Below are positions 51,827-64,000 of a stretch of 64,000 nt of DNA, one piece after another. The notes beneath the pieces are model-generated. The model made no database searches. It worked only from the letters and a program-made list of their open reading frames with translations, and was not told the origin of the DNA. Made by a program: the position numbers and the translations under genes. Position 1 is the stretch's first letter; each line of letters begins with the position of its first letter. The stretch covers positions 1-64,000 of the forward strand of contig CAJNOQ010000037.1 of assembly GCA_905250885.1 (NCBI GenBank). Direction: 5' to 3'. The DNA comes from Didymodactylos carnosus (lineage: Eukaryota > Rotifera > Eurotatoria > Philodinida > Philodinidae).

Positions 51827-53162
51827 GTGTGTATTCACTTGTATAGTAGAGAAAGTCAACAGACACAAGGCATAAAATAATAATTCACGTCACATAGACA
51901 GATTATTAATGAGATTGAACGGACAGTTGAGCAGAATGAGACGGACTTGTGAACAGTATACCCAAGTCATTCTCTGCGGGGAAAACAAAAAAAAAAATAA
52001 ATAAAAATAAATTTCTTAGTAGACAATATCATCACATCGGGAAAATTACACATTTTGATATGAAACAAATCTAGACAACGATTATATTTACATATGTACG
52101 AAAATAAAAAGTAATATTTATTTTTCTTACATAGAGAAACGTGCTTAACTCATCGAAAACAATGTATTGTCTTTATTTTAATAATTTTTTTTTTCTTTTT
52201 TTTGTTTCTCTATGTGTACACCTTTCTATAACCTTTTATCGATATAAATTATGTTTTTTATATCAATTAAATAAAGAAAAAGAAAAATTACCGTTTATAA
52301 TGACAGACATCTATAATAACAAATTATATTCTAATTATTTCAAGGATAAATAATATATATATAGTTTAACCAGTAAATAGTGCACTGTGTTTTTTTTTTC
52401 TTCTCTTTTATATGTGCAAATAACAGTGACTAAAGAGACTATCAACAGATTTTCTTATATACAATGAAGTAGACGATATCAATTGTAATCTTAGTATACT
52501 GTTCAAATCAGTTTTTGGATTTTTTTGTTAGTGAACAGAACTGAGTGTTTTTCCCTTGTATCAAAAATTTTTCCTCACATTATCCAAAACTAAAAAAATA
52601 TAAAAATTTTGGAGAAAAATAACGATCTGAAGTATTAAAAATAACAGAATGATAAAAAAAGATTGAGATTTTTACTTATAAATAGAAGAATTAGAAGATT
52701 TGCCAGACATCTGTCATATTTTTAATCTGTTCGATGATACGTTTACCATTAAACAAATAATATTTTCATACAATTCGTGGTACATACCTAAATTTGTTTC
52801 TTTTTTATTTTTTTTTTCAGTTTATGACATAAATATTAAATTCTGTCTGAGCTTGCATTTTTTAAAATTTTTTTTTTGTTATCCTAATCAAATGTGTGTG
52901 TGTGGGAGGGTAGGTACGCTTCTATATGTAGTATGATTGTACAAAAAAAAATATTTTTTATTATTCTCGATGACCAACATATAATTTTTCTTCTTCTTCT
53001 CCTTCTTTATATATATTTAGTCTTCTCTTTGCTTTCTATATCATTTCATAGTTTGTTCAATTCTAATCTTCAGCACACATACATATACAGGGTTTCTTTT
53101 CTCTTTCTCTCGTCTTATTCTATGTTCAAAAATATGATAATGATCATAATAAATAATATGCA

Positions 53163-53164
<2 letters not shown>

Positions 53165-53202
<38 letters not shown>
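53165..53202. repeat. (CT)n microsatellite
   Basis: About 19 CT units, orientation opposite to most GA tracts nearby. The open frames across it on both strands are repeat artefacts. Confidence 0.95.
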
Positions 53203-53204
<2 letters not shown>

Positions 53205-55879
53205 CTCTCTGTAATATGCAGACCTTAAACTAGTTGCCTGGCAATAATGATGGAAGAAAAGCAGAAGAAGAAAAAAATTTGGTTCATTTTGACTCATTCA
53301 GTTCGGTCATGATGATGATGATGATAATGATGATGTGTGTGTTTTTATTATATTTAATGTTCAATATTTCTTCTTTTTAGCAGAACAGATGTCTTAATTT
53401 TCAATTTATAGAAATTTTTTTTAATATACACATCTATCAAGGCATATTCAAAAGTTGTACATAGAGAACTAGAAAAGAGAGAGAGAGAGAGAGAGAGAAA
53501 ATCGGGAAGAGGCATACTATGTACACAAAAAAAGAGGAAAAAAATTTTCGATTAAATATCGAATATGAATGAATATAATATACATAAAACCTCAATCTGT
53601 AGTGTAGTGTAATGTAGAGAATATAATTAGGTATATATGGAATAGAGAAGGTGAGAGAGAGAGAGAGAGAGAAAGAGATGGGAACGGTATATTTACATTT
53701 AGGTTTTCTTTTTTATTTAATGTTTACCTATGTTCTTTAGAAAAACAATGAATATAGAAGATCAATTATATTATTCGAAAGATAGACGATAGAGTTGTTC
53801 GTTTGGGAATAAACGAGTTTAAATTAGTATTTTGTATGTTTATGGAAAACATGTTTTACATAAAAATAATATTACAAGAGTAGAATTATATCATTATTCG
53901 ATATAGTTTTTATATAAAATTTTTATGTATGTTATAGCATTGCTGATCAAGAAGAGATAAAGAGTTATAGAATGGCATTCATTTCTTTCTAAATTTGATT
54001 CTCGTTCATTTAACTAAAAAGTTTAATATCATAAATTTTTTCTATTTTTATTTATAAGTCAAACAATTAAAATTCGTCCTTAATAAAAATTGTTCACTTT
54101 CGTTGAAACAAAAAAAAAGAAAAAATACCGGAATTTTACTTAACATACATTATATGACATCATTGTACTACTAACTAGATAGTAACAATATCGAAAGAAA
54201 ATTGTTGATAGTCCTTGTAGGAAAGGATTCACTCTTTAAAAAAAAAATATTTTATTGTCTAACTGACAATCTTGAATCTTATGGGAATGGTTTTTTTCAC
54301 GAAAACAAAATTCCAAATTCTAATAAAAATCAAATTTTTACTAAAAATAAGCGATTTTTATCATCATTTTTATCTAACAATCGAGAGTCATAACTCACTG
54401 AAAATTAATCGAAATGATTTGAAAAAATACTGTCAACATATAATTAATTTTCAATGCTCAGTATGATTTTGCTATTAAAAATAATCTAAGAATTTTAGCT
54501 GTTCTAGAACATTCTCTATTTTCAAAAATTATTAATGTTTTAATAAAACTGTCAGTATCATAGTAGAGTTTCCAGAAAAGTTTTTTAGAATTTTTAATTA
54601 TGCTAGACATTGAAAATGAATTATATGTTGATATATTTTTTTTTCAAAACATTCAGAGCAATTTTGAGTGAATTACGACATGGATATTGCTTTTGTGAAA
54701 CGATTAGTGTTTTCTAACTTATTGACTCTAAATCGATTTAATGTTACGACACTCGATTGTTAGATAAAAATGATGATAAAAATCGCTTATTTTTAGTAAA
54801 ACTTGAATTTCACTAGATTTTAGGATGGTTTTTTTTCGTGAAAAAAGTATTGCCATAAGATTCAGAATTGTCAACTACACATGTGACATGTATTTTTAAG
54901 ATTATCTTTGATCAGAATTATGAGATTAAGGCTGTTAAAAAATCCAAACTGCTTCATCTAAACTATTAAAAATCCAACGTTTCGATTAGCTTCCATTTTG
55001 AAGAGGACATTTGAAACTGTTTATTCATAAATAAATAATCAAAAATACGATCATTTCAATTTTTGAAGATTCGAACTGGTTTTTCAGAGACCTTGTCAAA
55101 ACTTGATTAAGAAACGATTTATGAGATATACTTTTAATAAAAATATAGTCTCAGACTTTCTCTATTCAAATAGCAAAAATTGTAAGTCTTTTTATTGCGT
55201 TTTGTTCTCAAGTTATTCAAGAAATATCCACGTCCACTCGATTGTTATATAGATAAGTAGGTTACAGTTTAAATAAGTTCATAAATAGTGGTAAAAATCA
55301 GTACGGCTCTGAAAATTGATAAAACAAACAATCTATACAACAGAATTATCGTTATTATGATAAAGTTTTAAGGAAAATAATCACCATCCAATGGATTACT
55401 ATCGATATGATATTTCTTATCTTGCGGTATGATGTTTCGATCCATAAAACGACAAAAATTTGCAGATGTTCAATTATAATATAAACAATAATTTCGCATA
55501 TAATTCTATAAAATTAAAAATTGTTGCTACCTTGTTTCTTTATTACTGACATTGTTAATTATCTCTATCCGAATAATATTTTATAAATTATTACCATCAT
55601 ATTCAATAAGAATGACAAAAAAACAAATTTACGTATCACAATATATAAAAAACGAAATATTTTTTAAAAAGAATATACATATACAGAATTGTACAAAAAA
55701 CGTGATAAAAAAAACGGTGAATACTAATAGAATTGAATGAATAACACACCGAAAATCCACATATAAAATAACAAAAATCGGCAACTATTAACAAATTACG
55801 GGATCTGCTGCTTGTTAATACGTAAATCGTTCATAAAATCCATCAGGGATATTTACAGAAATTAAACAATTTTAATTAT

Positions 55880-57821
55880 TTATTTTTCAGTTGGTTTATA
55901 AAAACAAGTTGTCACATATTTTTGTTTATAACGAGTGGTAGTAGAAAGTACCATTACTCCATCTCTGATCGATAATGCATATAAATGTTTTAACATGACA
56001 TGATTTGGCTCAGGTAATAAAGCTGGTTCACACTGAAACAGAACACAACGCAAATTTAAAAATATTTTAACTATTTTAGAATATCTAGGATACGCGTAGG
56101 AATGATATAGTTAGTTTAGTTTAAACTTTATTCATTAATGCTATGGTTACAAATTGTACTCAATTAGGCTACTTAGTATCACACAGAATTATAAGAGTTA
56201 TTCGAACAATCAATGGCAAAAAGAATGCAGACGTTTTTTTCGTCTATAGCTGATACGTGCTCGTTGCTTACGTGTGCTGATGTATCTTTATTGAGAATAA
56301 TGTGTAGTAAATGTGGTGGTAACAATGGTGGTTTATCATGAGGAGAAAATTCATCTTTATTTGGTGGTGGCCAAATTTGATCATAAGTACCGGGTGGAGA
56401 ACGAGCTAGATCCATATCCGTAGCTTAAATAAAGAAATAAAAATCTTGTCAAAGAAGCCCCATTTGGGGTTTAAATGTGAAACTCCTCCCAATTGTTAAT
56501 TTTTTAGTTCGTTTTTGTAATCAGTAATTAAAAAATGATGAAACGATGAATGAACTCCGATAAAAAAGAAGATCAACCGATAATCAACGGCTTTTTACAC
56601 GGACTGCGGTTATTGAAATACACGTCGATTCGTCTGGTGGACTAGCGGTAGCCAACAGTTATTTCGATAATCGCGGTTAACCGTCAGTTTTCAATAAAAA
56701 ACGACGACATGGATATGGTCCCTGAGCAAAAAGATAATGACTATGAGCTCTGAAACAGTTTTAAGGTCATAATAAGAATCTATAAAATCATAAATAAGAC
56801 CGTGAATGATTTAAAGATCATAAACACATACCGAGAACGATTTTAAGATTATGCATAGGAGCTCTAAGGTTATAGTTGGGTAGATTGACTTATGAACTGG
56901 GGTAGATAAACGTACGATCATAAGCACAGTCATTGTTATTAATTTAATTAAGATTATAACTACAAGGGAAGGGGAAGGGAGGAATGAGGTAACCCCGCTA
57001 GGATTCTGAGTATGTAACTTAGATTTCTCCTTTCTTCAGAAACTATTCGAAGGAGTTCCACAAAAGAGAACTCTAGCATTGCACCCTATTTTCTACTCAC
57101 ATTGAGATTTATTTGTCGAATTTGATGTATTTTGATTTTGATTATTCGTATGGATTGAATCTATACGTAAAGCTTCCATCACTTCAAAATCACTTTTTTT
57201 AACTGTTATCACATTATTACGACTAGAATGACCATCATCAACAGAAAGCTAAAGTTAAGAAAGAAAAAATAATAATTCAAAGTCGAGATGAGTGCAACAC
57301 GTGTAGTAACATAACTCTGACGAGTCGTATTCCCATCGTCCATCAATAATAAATTTATATTGATGCTTTCCTTCTGGTAGTTCAACAATGGTAACAAAAT
57401 CGTTATCACTAAATAGTATAAAAAGAAGTGTATAAACACTCAATTTAACCCATCTCTCATACCTTTTGACCATTTGGACAAGTTCTTTCCAATTTGTAAA
57501 TGATCCGATTAATTGTGCTTCTTTGTCTTTTGGAGAAGCTGGATAACGAAATACAACAGGAATTGTTTTTTTTTCTTTTTCACGATTTGAATTACGAGGA
57601 CGTAGTAACAGACTGGGATCATGGCGAGATAAAATCTGAGCAAGACACATAAACTCACTATTATACTATAACATTTGTTCATTTGTTTGAAAACTCACTC
57701 TTTCCTCATGTGACTTCGCGTCATCCGCCTCTAATGTAACGTAACGCCCGTCTTCACCATCTCGTTCATATCGTGTATATGTATCACTTCGAGTACGACC
57801 GGGAGGTTGTTGATTACCCAT
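55880..57821 (-). CDS. PRKAB: AMP-activated protein kinase beta subunit, six coding exons
   Basis: Coding exons on the minus strand are 57821-57699, 57635-57463, 57408-57316, 57222-57101, 56423-56272 and 56032-55880. They total 816 bases (271 residues), close to the usual length of about 270. The N-terminus MGN fits N-myristoylation, which targets AMPK to membranes. The carbohydrate-binding module spans about residues 65-130 (VFRYPASPKDKEAQLIGSF, NWKEL, EGKHQYKF, IDGRWEYD), and the serine in KRSDNDF aligns with Ser108 of vertebrate beta subunits. The C-terminal scaffold that binds alpha and gamma is clear: PPLLPPHLLHIILNKDT, PALLPEPNHVML, HLYALSIRDGVMVLS, KQKYVTT. The exon 3/4 junction is the weak point. 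The only in-phase GT-AG choice I found shortens the segment after DGRWEYDSS relative to vertebrate proteins. A 5' UTR exon ending at 58396 splices to 57838. Confidence 0.93.
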
Positions 57822-57838
57822 TAAAGTAGAAAAAGTAC

Positions 57839-58550
57839 CTGAAGAAGGTAAACAGTGGCAAGTAAATGCAGCCAATATGGTGGATCAATAATAGGCGACT
57901 GTTATTAAATAAGATAAGGTGTATCATCAATCTTAACAATGAATCTATTCTTATTTTTATTTTTTTAACATATTTCGTTTCATCGTGATGATAATAAATG
58001 ATAAAAGCAACCAAAAAAAGAAAACAAAATGTCTTTATATATAATATATAACATACACAAACAAAACAAAATGCAACTTTATTTTACAAGATTTTGTCTA
58101 AAGTTTCTGTTTTTAAACTGCAAGCATAAATTGCAGATACAACGAAACTAAACTGTCCTATGCTACAATAAAAACAACATATTCCTTTTCTTTTAGCGAA
58201 CAAAAGATTAAGATGATCACACAAGCAAAAAAAAATCAAAAAAATATATGTATATGAGCCTTGAATGAGAACCAAACGAAATTATGATATATGAAAAAAC
58301 AAAAGCCACGTTGTGCAGGTCTTTGTCTAAATAAATAGACAATTCACATTTTCAGACAAAAAATAAACGAAAAGGATAGTGTTTTTGAAACTTACCAGAA
58401 GAATATGTAAAATTATGATATGAAGGGAACTTAGAAGGGAAAGACCAGCCTTTCCGAACGTAAAACTGTCCAAAAAATTCAAGTAAAATATCGAAAAAAC
58501 AACTGTTGTTTTTCGAACTCTATCTTGCAAACGTTTAATCACTTTCAAAA
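57839..58550 (-). other. 5' UTR intron and leader exon of the AMPK beta gene
   Basis: Seventeen bases before the ATG is an acceptor (TTCTTCAG, ending at 57839). Upstream, CTTCTG followed by GTAAGTTT at 58395 is a strong donor. A leader exon of roughly 150 bases ending at 58396 and an intron of 557 bases are the simplest reading. The start of the leader is not defined. Confidence 0.5.
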
Positions 58551-59280
58551 CAACTGTTAAAGAAAAAAAAGGGATGTTTAGTCCTTCCTATTTATGCTAC
58601 GAATACGTTCACAAAAACAAATTTTATGAAAGTTTATCATTTGTGACGCTCGACTATTTCACTGTTGTTGGCGTTTTTCTTGCACAAAAAACTTCGGTGT
58701 TTCTTTTCTATTGTAAACACAAAAGTCACATTTAAGTAGCAAAAAGAGAATAACACAATGTACAGATGTAGATAGAACTAGAATAGAACAAAACAAAAAA
58801 ACACCTTATATATGTATATGTGTATATATATATATATATGTGTGTGTATGTGTCACAAGAAAGAAAAGAAAAAAAAATCAACAGCAAAATTCATCATTAC
58901 ACAAAGACAAAAACATTTTACCCAAATAAAAAGAATATAAAGAACAAAAAAGAAAAACAACGGCGAAATTTTTGTTTTTTTTTCTCTATCTTTTTGTTCA
59001 GAAACAAAGTGGTTGTAACAGATGAGCAGAAAAGAAATGATAACAGGTGATGTGTGACCAAAGGTTTTTTAAATGGTATAAAAGGAAGAAACGATAGAAT
59101 AAACCCAGAAAAAAAAGAGTTTCTTCTTTTATAGAAACGAAAAAGAGAAAACTCCAATACAAGATAAATAATAGTCACTTTTGTGGCGGAGTTGGAAGGA
59201 TTGGATGATCAAGGGTCGTTTTCATCATTCTTGGGATTACAAAAGGAGGAAAAGGATATTACATACAAAATGATATTTTT
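58551..59280. other. Spacer between AMPK beta and the TFIIIC subunit gene
   Basis: Very A-rich sequence with a short TA/TG microsatellite at about 58808-58850. It probably holds the 3' UTR of the upstream gene and the promoter of AMPK beta. The open frames here are low-complexity. Confidence 0.45.
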
Positions 59281-62200
59281 CTATCCACAAAATGTACATG
59301 TGAATCCTCCGAGAATCTTGGTTAATGTAGTTAATTGAAATTCGTCTGTTGTTCCATCGGTTATATAGAAATTACATAATGTACATCGTTTTGCGCGATC
59401 TTGAACATAAATAGGTAAAAATGTTTTATTACAACGTTGAAATTCGTGTCCATTCGTACAGCTCAAATCAAAAAATGTTCGAATTAAAAGTTGACCATTA
59501 CAGATAGGACACTGTAAATATTTCACATCACATGTTTGGACATTGACTAATGATGAATACTGGCCAGATGTAGTCGACGGTACGACAGCCGTTCCATTAG
59601 CAGCTGCTGTTGTTGGACTCGATGTCATATTCGGATTAGCCATAGCTAAAATAAGAAAAAAAGGTATTCGATTAAAATTATATTTCAAATGATATAACTT
59701 TGTCTTAGCTTTTTGATTTTCCTTTATTAAAAATTCTAATTTGAGAACATACCTAGAAGTGTTCCAAATTGTTGATTAATACTTGTATTCGTTCCGCCTG
59801 TTGAATTTTGTTGATTTGCCTGTAATTGTTGTGTGGAATATTGCAATAGTTGTTCACACCAGTATAATATTGATTTTTCTATGGGTGTTAACTGTTGTAA
59901 ATAACCTTCAGCATTTTTTTGCACAAAATCATACAACTTTTTAATTAAATCAATTGATATCATTTGGGCAAATACGTCAGCTAAAACCGATAGAATAAAG
60001 ATACTGTTTCGTTTTCATAATAGTTCATTTTAGTTTTTATTTACCTAGAAACAGCATATACGGTGCTTGTCTTAGACCGTTTCCCACGCCACTGTTATGA
60101 TAAGACAGTAACAGTCGACATAATGAATGTACTTTTTTTAATAATGAAACCGATGCTTGATCAGCACAATCTGCCACAGACATAATTAGATCAGTTAATG
60201 CATTCGATTTATCCGAATAGAGTAGAACACGTAGAGCTGCCAAAACATCGTTCAAACGAAATGATGGTAATGGATTTGATAGGAAGAATGTGATGGTGGA
60301 CGAAACATCTTTAAGAGAATAAACACTCAATGTTAATATTGCTTCTGAACGTTTCATTGTGATTACAGTACAATGAGTGGGTGTTATCCCAGCTGCCTGA
60401 CAATCATTACCTAAATTAAAGAAAAGAAAGTTAACAGAAAGCTTTTTTTTGCACTATCCAAGTTAATATTGTAAAAGCTAAGAATGTATTGTTTATTTCA
60501 TTCTATACTTTTCCTGCTTCTACTTGTAGAATAATAACGATAACAAGAAAAAGTTATATCAGATAGATTAACAGAAAATAGAGAGTATACAAGCTACTAT
60601 TTGATCGTATACTAGATATTTTAATTAAAAAAGTTAAATTTTGTATGACTTCTTGTCTACCACTACCTACCATTTGGTGTCAGTTGACAGTATTGTTCAA
60701 ACCTTGTTGCCTGTTGTCCATGGTGTTGATGTTGTGTTTCTTGTAAAATAGTTTGTCGATGGATATAACCATCTCTACATATTAAAAATAGATCTTGTTG
60801 ATCATTTAAGAAATGTGTTAGAACTGATGAATTTAAAGCATATTCATTAACAGTTTTTATTGTAAATTGTGAACAGGAAGAATTATATCCAGTTGATGTT
60901 ATATTAAGAGTGGCGATAACAATCGAGTCCATTTGGGCAAAAAATAATTTATATTCACCATGTTGTTGATACAAGGCAATATGATGAATACGAGCACCAT
61001 TTGACACTAAATGTGGAGACTCTTGTTTTGTGTAAGCTAACAATGGAGCAGATTCATTTCCAGTGAGAGATATTGATATTAGACTAACATGGCCGTGTGA
61101 CGAACCCAAGGCTATAATGAAAATATAATAGATAAGATACGATTCTTCTATAATAGTTGAATCTCTACATACCTAGTATACCGGCTGTATCTGATAGTGA
61201 TAGCCATGCCATGGCTGATATTGAATTATGGCTTGTTGGCGGTAGTGATTGTTGTTGTTGAAGAGCAGATAGTGATGATGTTTTGTTCGAATAATGATTT
61301 CCGTTGAGAGTCGGAGGTGAATGAGAGTTTGACATTTTTTGCTTTCCTCCCGAAGATTGTTGTTGTGAATTGTTATTATTGTTACAGTTTGTTTCTGTGG
61401 CATTTGGTTCGAGAAGTGCTGCATAAGTTAGAGTTAAATTATTCGTTTGTTGTTGTTCGGATAATTGCCAAATAGCTACATGACCAGATTCCAAACCACA
61501 AAATAGTAGAACGAAACGAGATGGTGAATCACGACGTAACACAGATGACCAACCCAAGCATGATGGAACTAAAGCATAGGTAAGAATTCAGATATTCAAA
61601 TCATATCTAATTTTAAAACTAGTTATGTCGGTCATCATCTCCTTCTCATCAATATATCAATCTGGAAAAGAGTAGGACTCTGTGCGGACATATCACAAGG
61701 TTATTTCAAGAGTGAGAGTGCCGTAAGATAAGGAAGGCGTTTTTACTTTTCAATTTTTTCCCATCTTAGGCTTTCGTCATCTATTATCAATCAGAGAAGA
61801 GTACGGATCCATTGGTTTCCTCTTAGCTACAGATTCGACTCTGTGTCAGGGGTTCATAGTTACAAAAAACGATGGCATATAAACAAAGAGTCTCCTTTAG
61901 TTAGTTTCAAAAACAATATGTTGAAGAACTAAATGTTCCTTAGAATTTAAGGTTCGATATGTCCAAAGAAACTATTTAGAGTCTGTTTATTATAAGCTCA
62001 GGATTAACAAACCTAAACAAACGCATGTAAGAAATAAAGGAGTCTTTCCTTTGAGGCTTTAGATTAGACAGAAAAAACAGTTGTTTTTCTCTTTTTCTTA
62101 ACCGTTCTTTTCTAAAGAAAATTCCTATTGTTTTTTCTCTTTATGTTCTTTGGGAGAAAAAGCAGACTTTATTCAAGAAAAATCTTGTTACATTTTCTGT

Positions 62201-63658
62201 TATGTTCTTCCACTAAGAATAGTTGAAAAGAAAAAAGTAAACTTTATATTTTCTTAAAAATCTTTTTCTCGTCCAAATATCGAAAAGCAACATATAAGAG
62301 AAAGAAATTCTCTCTGCAGAAAATAATATTCTATTTTTTCCTCTGGTATTTTTTTATTTTCGTTCTTTTTCTTTTCTTTTTCTTATATTATACATTTATC
62401 TGACATCTTTCCAATAATTTCATTTTTTTTTATTGAACAGAGAAGTGATATCACTCTCAATTCATTTGCCAAGTGAGTATCCACAATCTGATCGATAGAC
62501 CTACGTAGTACTAAGCTTATCCATGGTAAAAAGTATAGACAGAAAATCAGTGATATCAGGTGACTGAAGATTTTAGCTTGATTTTTAACTGTCGTAGTAG
62601 CGACAATTTTTTATTCATTATCTATCTGTTCAATTCTCTATTAAAGAATTATAGATCAATTACTAATCGAAAAGACACGAAACATTATTAGTTGAAAAAT
62701 CCAGTCATCGTGGTTGTATTAAACGCAACAGCATTCTTATTGTGGCAAATATTAAAACAAATAAAGATACTATAATGTTTGAAAGCCTATCACTTCCAGA
62801 ACCGGATGAAGATTTTCATAAAAACTAAAACATATGAACACTTATTACCAGATAAATGTCCATCGCTCAGAATTCAAATCATCTGAAATTAGCATTTTAC
62901 TGTTATAGAGAGAGTGAACATTGTGCGAACAAAAAACCATCTGAGAAAAGAAAAAGAATAGAACAGAACAGGAACGCAAACAAAGAAAAAAATACAAGAG
63001 GAAAGAATACGTAGAACTGAAAAATGCACAAAAAAAAAACGCTCAAAATTTTTTTGTGCATGGATGTGTCCCACAAAGATCTGTCACAGCTTTATTCATT
63101 CAGAAAAAGTTTGATGAGAGGTACGTATCTAAGCTCATAAATCTTACCTAATAGTGCTTCTTCATCTCGTGATAATCCTTGTGTTGAATTTGTCGTTGTT
63201 GTTCCATTTGTAGTTGTTTGTGAAGACGTGGAGGGTTTTGTCAATGATGTCGTTCTTCCATTTCTCTCATCTAATTGTGATCTCCATCTTTTACTTACAT
63301 TAAATAATACCACGGGGGATTCTTGATTTGCATCACATATCACTAGTTGACCGGTTGATGATGCAACAGCTAACAATCTTGCACCATCCGGCCGTAAAGA
63401 ATCTGGACAAAATAAAGCTAATGGTGTGTATGTATAATATCGTAAATCATCTTGTTCCAAATGTTGATCGAGTTGAAACCATGAAACGGTGAATAATTGA
63501 ACTTTCCGCGATGAATGACCGCTAAATGTGAGCAGCGTAAAACCGGTTGACGAAGCTATAGCAAAACGACTCCAATCCGAACATGATATTGCGCCATCTT
63601 TCAGGGAATCAGATGTTTGAAAATGTTGCTCTTCTAACAGAGAGCAATCAAAACTCAT
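59281..63658 (-). CDS. TFIIIC 90 kDa-type subunit (GTF3C4-like), six exons
   Basis: Exons on the minus strand are 63658-63148, 61568-61173, 61111-60671, 60410-60045, 59980-59753 and 59645-59281. They total 2307 bases (768 residues), all phases closing; human GTF3C4 is about 820. The first 450 or so residues are beta-propeller-like, with short WD-type repeats (for example LLAVASSTGQLVICDA and CGLESGHVAIWQL) interrupted by low-complexity Asn/Gln/Ser loops. The middle part is helical. The C-terminus (about 693-767) is a Cys-rich zinc module: CPIC, CTNGHEFQRC, RCTLC and a final CTFC. This order of a propeller followed by a TFIIIC-type zinc finger is the basis of the call. The role is promoter recognition and activation for RNA polymerase III in the nucleus. 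Intron 1 (61569-63147) is 1.6 kb while the others are under about 300 bases, and I see nothing identifiable in it. An acceptor at 63669 just before the ATG points to a 5' UTR intron. Confidence 0.75.
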
Positions 63659-63668
63659 TGTTCATTAC

Positions 63669-64000
63669 CTAAAATATTAAGAGGTGATAAACAAAGATAA
63701 AGTTAACCTGTCTAAAATTCTAAAGAAAAAGAAACTAATGCTAGTAACAACTAACCATATAAAATCATTTGATATAAAAATGTATTTTCCTAGAATTGCA
63801 GCTGATGCTTGATCATTACGAAAATTACTAATTTCCTTTCAAACTGAATAGATCCGACTGCATTTGAAAATTCGTTTATTTAAAAAAAAACGCATTTCTG
63901 ATAACACATAAAAAAGTTGTTCTTTTACCGAATTACCTTGTACACCTTGGGAGAAATAGAGTCGGCTTATCCTTTTTTTGCTTATCTGGGAATCCCAAAA
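63669..64000. other. Upstream flank of the TFIIIC subunit gene
   Basis: This should hold the 5' UTR intron and leader of the minus-strand gene. No further coding exon is recognised before the window ends. Confidence 0.4.

Larger units (their letters stand above)
49961..55879. other. Gene-free, microsatellite-rich stretch
   Basis: No coding exon is recognised. A TA/GATA tract lies at 50628-50670. GA or CT tracts lie at about 51787-51826, 53165-53202, 53478-53500 and 53652-53680, and GATGAT near 53310-53335. Frames such as 54202-54393 and 55552-55740 are Asn/Lys/Phe-rich chance frames. Confidence 0.5.

Noticed and set aside
53115-53297. Frames with Glu-Arg or Ser-Leu runs across the CT and GA tracts, also at 51683-51868 and 52894-53214
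   Set aside because: They are translations of dinucleotide microsatellites.
57209-57439. Minus-strand open frame overlapping AMPK beta exons 3 and 4
   Set aside because: It runs through the intron in the wrong frame; the AMPK frame carries the conserved motifs.

Overview
The window is AT-rich eukaryotic DNA with a compact exon style: many coding exons are split by GT-AG introns of roughly 50-75 bases, alongside a few long introns. The genes are animal genes (a spalt-type zinc-finger factor, a neuropeptide-type GPCR, an AMPK beta subunit, a TFIIIC subunit). The short introns, the low GC and a plant/protist-style RGLG/copine vWA protein beside ordinary animal genes suggest a small invertebrate, and a bdelloid rotifer is my best guess. 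That is inference from style, not a database match.

Layout. 1-168 may be the tail of a gene entering from the left. 833-8770 (+) is a nine-exon gene for a membrane-anchored RGLG/copine-type vWA protein (615 aa), with a 4.5 kb first intron that holds a fold-back repeat and a 30-base perfect palindrome. 8.8-30.3 kb has no gene I can defend and holds inverted-repeat elements, simple repeats and degenerate repeats. 30315-31676 (+) is an intronless coding region for a rhodopsin-type GPCR of allatostatin/galanin-receptor style. 32-41.5 kb is a transposon graveyard: LINE fragments, a decayed unidentified coding relic, fold-back elements, and a 2.5 kb element with 418-base terminal inverted repeats that look identical by eye. 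41876-45470 (-) is a ten-exon spalt/sall gene (822 aa, seven C2H2 fingers). 45.5-55.9 kb is gene-free, rich in GA and GAT microsatellites, and lies upstream of sall; it carries one LINE relic. 55880-57821 (-) is the AMPK beta subunit (271 aa). 59281-63658 (-) is a TFIIIC 90 kDa-type subunit (768 aa).

How the genes relate. The last three genes are on the same strand but have unrelated roles: developmental transcription, energy sensing and RNA polymerase III initiation. I see no operon or functional cluster. For every multi-exon gene I checked that all exon phases close to a whole number of codons.

No new biological system can be claimed from sequence alone. The best candidates for follow-up are the 2.5 kb element with near-perfect long inverted repeats and no recognisable transposase, and the RGLG-type vWA protein that has gained a membrane anchor and lacks a RING finger.
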